A stretch of 64,000 nt of DNA. Origin: Acinetobacter pittii. GTDB taxonomy: Bacteria; Pseudomonadota; Gammaproteobacteria; Pseudomonadales; Moraxellaceae. Below the pieces are notes generated by a model, which saw nothing but the letters and a program-made list of their open reading frames with translations, did no database searches and was not told the origin of the DNA. Shown piece after piece: positions 58,022 through 64,000 of the stretch. Both the position numbers and the translations under genes were made by a program. The DNA is taken from contig NZ_CP139249.1 of assembly GCF_034064985.1 (NCBI RefSeq), forward strand, positions 310,001 through 374,000, written 5' to 3'. Numbering within the stretch: the stretch's first letter is position 1; the number at the start of each line of letters is the position of its first letter.

Positions 58022-60127
58022 TTAACTTACTTTTGAAATTTCCATTTGTGGAGCAGGAGCATCTAAACGTTCAATCCGTGGGAAACCATAGTGCATGCGT
58101 AAATCACGAATGACTTTTGCAATATGTTTTCGGTTATTCACTACAATATTCACAAAAGTTCTTTGCTCATTTGAGTGAACCATCTCTACCCCAGCGTTAT
58201 TTTTACGACATTGATAGATTAGGTCTGATACCTGTTCGTCACTCATTGCCATATAAATAGCGAGGTATGCTGTAAAACGGACATCATCTACATCATCTGC
58301 TTTCCATTGAAGCGGCATGATATTTTCAGGGTGTAAATGTTGTTCATGTAGCAAGTTATGACAGCGAATTCGATGCACAATTAACCCGCGACGTGTTAAA
58401 TGTCCTTGAATTGGATCGCCTAGAATAGGATTGCAGCAGTGTGCATATTTAACGTCGACTCCTTCCGTACTTTGAATAAGTCGATCTGAGTTTTCTACTT
58501 GCGGATGTTTATCATGAGCAAACAGGTGGTTTGCTACAAGTTGAGGTAGTAAATCGCCAACCGCAATTTGTTCAAACAATGTATTTTTATTATCGATGTG
58601 GCGCCATTGCAATAGATCTAACCAGTCCGCTTCAGAAAGATCATTGATTGAACGATTAAAAAGTTTTAGTGCACGAGAAAGTGCTTGTGCACCAACAAGA
58701 CGTTGTTCTTCGATATCTTGATCTTTAAGCACATGCTGTAATGCGCGACGCGCTTTTTGCGTATTAATAAAGCTTAGCCAGTCTGGGTTTGGTGTTGCTA
58801 AAACATCCGTAATAATCTCGATAACCTGACCGCTAACTAATGGTGTAGAGAGTGGTTTAATCTCTCCATCGACTTTTGCACCAACCGCATGGTTACCTAA
58901 AAATAAGCTTGCTGAATAAGCAAAATCAACTACGGTAGCGCCTTGCGGTAGCTCATGCAGTTGACCATGGGGCGTATATACCCAGATTTTTTCTTGGTGT
59001 AGATAATCAAGCAAATCATTAAAAGTTGTTTTAGCGCATTCGCCGTCAATCAATGTATTTAAGTTCTGCATTGAAGCCTGAATGGCAGAACGGCAAGTTT
59101 GCGGCGCATTTTCGCCTAATACTACCCCAAAACGGGCAGCTTTACGCATGAGCTCGGTTTGAATGGTAAGTGATAGTGTTGTTTTTTCGCCTTTAAGCTT
59201 TATCAGTAAAGACTGATTACCGCCGGGTAATGGGCGACGAATGTGGTCTTGGTACTGGATAACCTGAAAGTTTTCTCTTAATGCTTCTTCTAAGCGGTCA
59301 CAGTCGGCAATGCTTTGTAGAACAATTTCAAAAGCATGACTATGAGTAAGTTCTTGGAGATCCATCTCGTTTTTAACGAAATGGCGTAATAATTCGATAT
59401 TGTTATTTTTCTTTTTAATACGGCCTTGAATATGATAATTATGCAGAAGTTCTGCGAGGTTTTGTTCCCAAATACTTTGATATTTACAGCGTTCTGGCTT
59501 TGTTTGAAGCAAAGCATTTTGGACGTTATCAAACATATCTAGATCAAGGTTTTGATAACAGAGGTTCTCTAGATTATCGCCCATTTCATTCATGCCGACT
59601 AATCTCGCCATCGGTACAAATATATCAAAAGTTTCTTGAGCGATGCGGGCACGTTTATCTGGACGTAGAGCACCTAGAGTTGTCATATTATGATAGCGAT
59701 CTGCTAATTTAATAATGATGACACGTGGATCTTGTAAGGTCGCTTGCAAGATTTTTCGGAATGAAGCTGCCTTGTTATATTCTTTATCGCTTGATTGGCT
59801 AAGTTTGGTTACACCATCAACTAGCTCTGCAACTGTTAAGCCAAACTTCTCAATAATATCTTCTTTTGTATATTGAGTATCTTCAATAACATCATGCAAA
59901 AGTGCTGCCATTAAAGTTTCAGCATCTAAACGCATGTTTGCAAGAATGCAGCTTACCGCAATCGGATGCAAAATATAGGGTTCGCCACTTTTACGTGTAA
60001 TGCCAGTGTGCGCTAGATCGGCAAAATCGCAGGCAGCAAGCACTTTTTCGACTTCGCTTACCGATAAGTAAGGGTCGATAATTAATTTGAGCTGTTGCTT
60101 GGCTTGGCTGACCTCTTCGCCTGGCAT
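58022..60127 (-). CDS. spoT: (p)ppGpp hydrolase SpoT, synthetase domain degenerate
   Basis: 701 residues with the long RelA/SpoT architecture: HD hydrolase (H54, HDVIED at 78-83, KLADRYHNM near 140), a pseudo-synthetase region, TGS domain (about 380-440), zinc-finger type region (YAHCCNPILGDP) and ACT domain at the C-terminus. The synthetase region lacks the RxKxxxSIxxK and DxxAxRVI motifs and the catalytic Glu of EVQIRT (LTIQTE here), so only hydrolysis of (p)ppGpp is expected. A. baumannii SpoT is described as a monofunctional hydrolase, in agreement. Confidence 0.92.
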   Translation of the reverse strand: MPGEEVSQAKQQLKLIIDPYLSVSEVEKVLAACDFADLAHTGITRKSGEPYILHPIAVSCILANMRLDAETLMAALLHDVIEDTQYTKEDIIEKFGLTVAELVDGVTKLSQSSDKEYNKAASFRKILQATLQDPRVIIIKLADRYHNMTTLGALRPDKRARIAQETFDIFVPMARLVGMNEMGDNLENLCYQNLDLDMFDNVQNALLQTKPERCKYQSIWEQNLAELLHNYHIQGRIKKKNNNIELLRHFVKNEMDLQELTHSHAFEIVLQSIADCDRLEEALRENFQVIQYQDHIRRPLPGGNQSLLIKLKGEKTTLSLTIQTELMRKAARFGVVLGENAPQTCRSAIQASMQNLNTLIDGECAKTTFNDLLDYLHQEKIWVYTPHGQLHELPQGATVVDFAYSASLFLGNHAVGAKVDGEIKPLSTPLVSGQVIEIITDVLATPNPDWLSFINTQKARRALQHVLKDQDIEEQRLVGAQALSRALKLFNRSINDLSEADWLDLLQWRHIDNKNTLFEQIAVGDLLPQLVANHLFAHDKHPQVENSDRLIQSTEGVDVKYAHCCNPILGDPIQGHLTRRGLIVHRIRCHNLLHEQHLHPENIMPLQWKADDVDDVRFTAYLAIYMAMSDEQVSDLIYQCRKNNAGVEMVHSNEQRTFVNIVVNNRKHIAKVIRDLRMHYGFPRIERLDAPAPQMEISKVS

Positions 60128-60289
60128 AAATCACCCTTTTTCCTATTGCTGAAAAACTAAATCTATCTGCTTCTTAATGAAAAGCATATTGCGGAACTTG
60201 TCAATTTTTTCATTTGAAAAAGTGTATTTTTTTTTCAATGAAAATAATTGCTTTTCCCAATATGTTTGAATATGGCGCAAAGCCAAATA

Positions 60290-60321
60290 AAAAACCATCG
60301 CAGAAAAACGATGGTTTTTTT
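60290..60321 (-). terminator. Terminator of rpoZ
   Basis: AAAAACCATCG / CGATGGTTTTT, perfect 11-bp stem with an 8-base loop, runs on both sides. It lies between rpoZ and spoT, so spoT is likely to have its own promoter in 60128-60289. Confidence 0.88.
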
Positions 60322-60336
60322 ATGAAACAGAGTGAA

Positions 60337-60615
60337 TTAGAAAGAAAAACCTTCTAAATTTAAGCTGTTTGTAGAAAGGGCAAGATCAAGACTAGAAGTT
60401 TGATAATCTTGCTCACGTTGTTTAAGAATTTCTTTCGTAACGTGCCCTGCCGCGATTTCGCGCAAAGAAACTACAGTCGGTTTGTCGTTATCCCATTCTA
60501 CAGTTGGCTCCATGCCTTGACGTGCCAATTGACGAGCACGTTTACTTGCAACGAGCACAAGCTCAAAACGGTTGTCTACATGATCTAAACAATCTTCAAC
60601 GGTGACGCGTGCCAT
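60337..60615 (-). CDS. rpoZ: RNA polymerase omega subunit
   Basis: 92 residues. [20 protein letters not shown] and [11 protein letters not shown] are the conserved omega sequences. It binds the beta' subunit, aids polymerase assembly and forms part of a ppGpp site. The order gmk-rpoZ-spoT is the same as in E. coli. Confidence 0.96.
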   Translation of the reverse strand: MARVTVEDCLDHVDNRFELVLVASKRARQLARQGMEPTVEWDNDKPTVVSLREIAAGHVTKEILKQREQDYQTSSLDLALSTNSLNLEGFSF

Positions 60616-60687
60616 AAAAGTTCTCGTTTTGGAATGGTGAATTTGAACAGACTAAATAGTATAAAAGGCTTTCGATCTAGACTCAAG

Positions 60688-61317
60688 TTATTCCTGTTTT
60701 GGTTGAGGAGTAATCAAGTCCTGAATTAAAGTTTGATGACGTTTTGCTTGCTGAGATAGCACCAAACGGTTCGCTGTAATCACCGCTTCAAGCTCATGTA
60801 AGGCTTTATTAAAATCATCATTAATAATGATGTAATCAAAGTTCGTGTAGTGCTGCATATCTTCTACTGCACAGCTTAAACGATGCTCAATGACTTCAAC
60901 TGAGTCAGTGCCGCGATTAGATAAACGCTGACGTAGGTCAAATTGAGTTGGAGGTAAAATAAATATTTGCTTGGATTCAGGGAAAAGTTTGCGGACTTGT
61001 TCTGCGCCTTGCCAATCAATTTCAAGTAAGACATCGTGTCCTTGAGCTAACTGTTGTTTTACCGTAGCTTGAGAAGTGCCATAGTAGTTACCAAATACTT
61101 CAGCGTATTCAATAAAGCCATCATGGTTGACTTGGTCTAGAAATTCATCTTTTGTAGTAAAGTGATAGTGAACACCATCTAACTCACCGGGACGTTGACC
61201 TCGGGTTGTATGCGAGACTGAAACATGTAAATTGCTCACACGGTCAAGCAGGGCTTTTACCAAAGATGTTTTGCCCGTTCCTGATGCAGCAGAAACGACA
61301 AACAATAGACCCGACAT
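60688..61317 (-). CDS. gmk: Guanylate kinase
   Basis: 209 residues from the ATG at 61317 (MSGLLFVVSAASGTGKTSL); a longer frame to 61395 overlaps the promoter. The P-loop is ASGTGKTS near 12-19, and the GMP-binding HTTRGQRPGE and DIDWQGA-type motifs (EIDWQGAEQV) follow. It converts GMP to GDP. First gene of the gmk-rpoZ unit, divergent from ispH. Confidence 0.94.
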   Translation of the reverse strand: MSGLLFVVSAASGTGKTSLVKALLDRVSNLHVSVSHTTRGQRPGELDGVHYHFTTKDEFLDQVNHDGFIEYAEVFGNYYGTSQATVKQQLAQGHDVLLEIDWQGAEQVRKLFPESKQIFILPPTQFDLRQRLSNRGTDSVEVIEHRLSCAVEDMQHYTNFDYIIINDDFNKALHELEAVITANRLVLSQQAKRHQTLIQDLITPQPKQE

Positions 61318-61439
61318 GATATTTTTCCTGATATGATAAAATATCTTCGCTATTGTAGTGTACCGTGCGTTTAAACTGAATAGTTTTAATTGCAAATATT
61401 CAAGAGAAATTCCCCTGTTTTATTAATTTTGAGGCTGTT

Positions 61440-62390
61440 ATGGAAATTGTGTTAGCTAATCCGCGTGGTTTTTGTGCCGGTGTTGATCGAGCCATAGCAA
61501 TCGTCAATCGGGCTTTAGAATGTTTCAACCCTCCTATTTATGTACGTCATGAAGTTGTACACAATAAATTTGTGGTTGATGACTTACGTCAGAGAGGGGC
61601 CGTTTTTGTTGATGAACTAGATCAGGTTCCGGATGACTCAATTGTAATTTTTAGTGCGCATGGGGTTTCAAAAGCAGTTCAACAAGAAGCTGAACGCCGG
61701 GGTTTAAAAGTTTTCGATGCGACTTGTCCTTTAGTGACTAAAGTTCATATTGAAGTGACTAAATATGCGCGTGAAGGTACTGAAGCTATTTTAATTGGTC
61801 ATGAAGGGCACCCAGAAGTCGAAGGCACAATGGGGCAATATGACAAATTAAAAGGCGGTGATATTTATCTGGTTGAAGATGAAGAAGATGTCGCTGCACT
61901 TACCGTACGACATCCTGAAAAACTTGCTTTCGTAACACAAACAACGCTTTCTATTGATGATACAGCTAAGGTTATTGATGCTTTGCGTGCAAAATTTCCA
62001 CATATTCAGGGGCCGCGTAAAGATGATATTTGCTACGCAACTCAAAACAGACAAGATGCTGTGCGTGATTTAGCTGAAAAGTGTGATGTGGTTTTAGTTG
62101 TAGGTTCACCTAACTCATCAAACTCAAATCGATTGCGTGAGCTTGCAGAACGTATGGGTAAAGCTGCTTACCTTGTAGATAATGCTGATCAGTTAGAGCA
62201 GTCATGGTTCAATGAGACTTGCAAGATCGGTGTTACCGCTGGTGCTTCTGCGCCAGAAATTTTGATTAAACAAGTTATTCAACGTTTACAAGATTGGGGT
62301 GCTCAAGCACCGAAAGAGTTAGAGGGACGTGAAGAGAATATTACTTTTAGTCTTCCTAAAGAATTACGCATTCATGTGACTCAAGCATAA
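61440..62390 (+). CDS. ispH: 4-hydroxy-3-methylbut-2-enyl diphosphate reductase
   Basis: 316 residues. The three 4Fe-4S cysteines are C12, C96 and about C198; [14 protein letters not shown] contains the substrate-contact histidine. It catalyses the last step of the non-mevalonate isoprenoid pathway. A terminator lies between it and the minor pilin operon, though ispH and pilin genes are neighbours in many gammaproteobacteria. Confidence 0.95.
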   Translation: MEIVLANPRGFCAGVDRAIAIVNRALECFNPPIYVRHEVVHNKFVVDDLRQRGAVFVDELDQVPDDSIVIFSAHGVSKAVQQEAERRGLKVFDATCPLVTKVHIEVTKYAREGTEAILIGHEGHPEVEGTMGQYDKLKGGDIYLVEDEEDVAALTVRHPEKLAFVTQTTLSIDDTAKVIDALRAKFPHIQGPRKDDICYATQNRQDAVRDLAEKCDVVLVVGSPNSSNSNRLRELAERMGKAAYLVDNADQLEQSWFNETCKIGVTAGASAPEILIKQVIQRLQDWGAQAPKELEGREENITFSLPKELRIHVTQA

Positions 62391-62427
62391 AGTGTGACTT
62401 ATTTAACATACTGATTTTAAAATAGTT

Positions 62428-62467
62428 AAACAGATAATTGTTGATATGACAGTTATCTGTTTTTTTA
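62428..62467 (+). terminator. Terminator of ispH
   Basis: AAACAGATAA (62428-62437) / TTATCTGTTT (62453-62462), 10-bp perfect stem, 15-base loop, followed by Ts. Confidence 0.85.
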
Positions 62468-62561
62468 TACCCTTTATCTGCTTTGTATTTGTTTTGTAAA
62501 CATAAGGCGTAAAATTTAATTAATAAATAAAAAATTTTTAAGTTTATTTGGGGTTCTGGGG

Positions 62562-63035
62562 ATGAGGGGAATTACTCCGCAAGACGGGTTCACCTTGGTT
62601 GAACTTATGGTGACGATTGCGGTCATGGCGATTATCGCGATGATGGCCGCGCCATCTATGTCGAATTTATTAGAAAGTATAAGGTTTGATACTAATCAAA
62701 GAGACTTAATCAACACACTATCTGATGCGAAAAGTCAGGCTGTACTAAGTCATGCAAATGTTTCTGTAAATCTAAACTCAAATGCTGCTAATACTTTAAC
62801 AACTTTTAACTGGATTGCAGACAAAGATAATAGTCTTGAGCTAAAACTTTTAGCAACGGATGGAACTACAACATCACTATCTACCTCAAACATCATATTT
62901 ATACCAAATGGGACGGTTTCTAGTATTTCACAAGATTTGCTTATTTCTATGTGCAATTCTCAATTACACGTTAAGAAAAGTTTTGTTTTATCAAAACTGG
63001 GTTCCATCTTTATGAATCCAAAGGAAACTTGTTAA
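62562..63035 (+). CDS. fimU: Minor pilin, GspH/FimT-FimU type
   Basis: 157 residues with a class III prepilin leader cleaved before FTLVELMVTI (DG/FTLVEL). The hydrophobic helix and small C-terminal beta domain fit the GspH/FimT family that primes pilus assembly. First gene of a minor-pilin operon; FimU is chosen over FimT because pilV and pilW follow. The stop codon overlaps the pilV start (TAATG). Confidence 0.85.
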   Translation: MRGITPQDGFTLVELMVTIAVMAIIAMMAAPSMSNLLESIRFDTNQRDLINTLSDAKSQAVLSHANVSVNLNSNAANTLTTFNWIADKDNSLELKLLATDGTTTSLSTSNIIFIPNGTVSSISQDLLISMCNSQLHVKKSFVLSKLGSIFMNPKETC

Positions 63036-63538
63036 TGCAAAATTATAAAAATCAAAAAGGTATAGGATTGGTGGAGATATTAGTTGCCTTACTTTTACTC
63101 GCAATAGGTGTTTTGGGATATGTGGCTTTGCAATATCGGGCAATAGAAGCTACTTCGGAGGCTACATATCGTGCACAGGGAATTAATATTGCACGTGATT
63201 TAGCAGAAAGAATAAGAGTAAACCGCTCAGCCTTAAATAAATATAAAACAGAAATCAGCACAGCTGAAAATCAAAAAATATCTCAAAAAAATTGTTCAAC
63301 AAGTAATTGTACTTTAACTGAGTTAGCAGATTTCGATGTTTCTCAGGTTGCAAAAAATGCAGATGCCTTAGGTATGACTATAAATATGATGACGTGCAAA
63401 GGTAATAATAATGGGCGTAATTGTATTTATGTTGCATGGGCAGATACTAGTGCGACAGATGGTGATGGTGTAACAGATTGTACTAATGGCACAAGTTATA
63501 ACGCGGCATCAACTTGTTTAATCATGGAGGTTTATTAA
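63035..63538 (+). CDS. pilV: Minor pilin PilV
   Basis: 167 residues from the ATG at 63035 (AAGGAAAC upstream); an in-frame TTG two codons earlier is less likely. Prepilin cleavage before IGLVEILVALLLLAIGVLG. The C-terminal domain has several Cys pairs (KNCSTSNC, CKGNNNGRNC), probably disulfides. The minor pilins form the tip complex with PilY1. Confidence 0.9.
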   Translation: MQNYKNQKGIGLVEILVALLLLAIGVLGYVALQYRAIEATSEATYRAQGINIARDLAERIRVNRSALNKYKTEISTAENQKISQKNCSTSNCTLTELADFDVSQVAKNADALGMTINMMTCKGNNNGRNCIYVAWADTSATDGDGVTDCTNGTSYNAASTCLIMEVY

Positions 63539-64000
63539 TGAAAAACCAATATGGTTTTACTTTAATTGAGTTAATGCTGTCCTTAACCTTAGGTTTGATT
63601 ATTACTGCCGCAGCAATTTTATTATTTTTTACTGGACAAAAAAGTTTAACGCTACAGCACGGTGCGACAGATTTACAGGATAATGCTAATTTTGGTTTGA
63701 ACTACATAGTTAAAGATATCAGACTAGCTAATCTAGATGCTAGTCGGGCATTTATGAATGATCAAACAACATATGGTGGAGTTGTACTTACTTCTACAGC
63801 GAATGCCTTTATTGATACATTAAATGGCAATACAAAAATTGCTAATTTACCCAATTCTATTTTAGAGGCAAAAGTTCCTTTAACCTTACTAACTCAAAGC
63901 GATGGAGATAGTGTCGGCACTGCTCCGGCATGGGCGGGCGCATCAAATGTTAATGATTTTACCAGTGATCAGTTGGTTATTCAGTTTGCTCCTACTGAAA
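63538..64000 (+). CDS. pilW: Minor pilin PilW, 5' part (cut by window end)
   Basis: The ATG at 63538 overlaps the pilV stop (TAATG). The frame [19 protein letters not shown] is open to the last base, giving at least 154 residues. Prepilin leader cleaved before FTLIEL, followed by HGATDLQDNANFGLNYIVKD and QLVIQFAPTE, the region expected for PilW. PilX, PilY1 and PilE probably follow outside. Confidence 0.88.
   Translation, partial: MKNQYGFTLIELMLSLTLGLIITAAAILLFFTGQKSLTLQHGATDLQDNANFGLNYIVKDIRLANLDASRAFMNDQTTYGGVVLTSTANAFIDTLNGNTKIANLPNSILEAKVPLTLLTQSDGDSVGTAPAWAGASNVNDFTSDQLVIQFAPTE

Noticed and set aside
62562..63538. Possible frameshift between the two pilin frames
   Set aside because: Each frame has its own prepilin leader and ribosome site; the TAATG overlap is normal translational coupling.

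Overview
The window is A+T-rich, densely coded gammaproteobacterial chromosome. Gene content, gene order and protein sequences point to Acinetobacter, most likely the A. calcoaceticus-baumannii complex. Supporting signs are rsmH-ftsL-ftsI-murE-murF-mraY without mraZ, ponA divergent from pilMNOPQ-aroK-aroB, comP next to pglL, a SpoT with a decayed synthetase domain, and a PBP3 whose active-site serine is residue 336. The species cannot be fixed from this sequence alone. I see no prophage, insertion sequence, integron or CRISPR array, so this is mostly core genome with one accessory-type metal resistance module.

Layout. 1-8.4 kb: the 3' end of tex, a SulP transporter fused to a carbonic anhydrase, an SDR oxidoreductase, metY, ettA and a Sel1-repeat protein. 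8.4-16.9 kb: an unknown lipoprotein and a czcI-czcC-czcB-czcA-czcD cobalt/zinc/cadmium efflux module. 17-23.3 kb: poorly characterised genes, three near-identical tRNA-Glu genes, one tRNA-Ala, an amino-acid permease and gltX, the enzyme that charges tRNA-Glu. 23.6-33.3 kb: sbp, the first half of a division and cell-wall (dcw) cluster, and rlmA. 33.3-43.8 kb: ponA, the type IV pilus assembly operon pilMNOPQ, aroK, aroB and a DamX-like gene. 43.9-50.3 kb: gltBD (glutamate synthase) behind a 455-bp regulatory region. 50.4-53.7 kb: a predicted metal-dependent hydrolase and a lemA/TPM-domain cluster. 53.7-56.3 kb: the pilin gene comP and the O-oligosaccharyltransferase gene pglL. 56.4-62.4 kb: bfr, bfd, ridA, spoT, rpoZ, gmk and ispH. 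62.5-64 kb: the start of a minor-pilin operon (fimU-pilV-pilW), cut by the window end.

Shared themes. Type IV pilus and competence functions occur three times: the assembly subcomplex and secretin, the glycosylated pilin with its transferase, and the minor pilins. Nitrogen and glutamate functions recur as gltBD, gltX and tRNA-Glu. Peptidoglycan synthesis is covered by the dcw genes and ponA.

The most interesting signals are regulatory. Upstream of gltB there is an NtrC-like palindrome, a close match to a sigma-54 promoter, and a 272-nt leader with a terminator-like hairpin and a nine-T tract, so the locus may encode an attenuator or a short nitrogen-controlled RNA. Upstream of comP there are two perfect TGACA-N5-TGTCA palindromes in front of a sigma-54 type promoter. 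Two proteins have lost expected catalytic residues: bacterioferritin has lost most of its ferroxidase ligands and SpoT its synthetase motifs. Regulatory calls are from reading the sequence and are untested.
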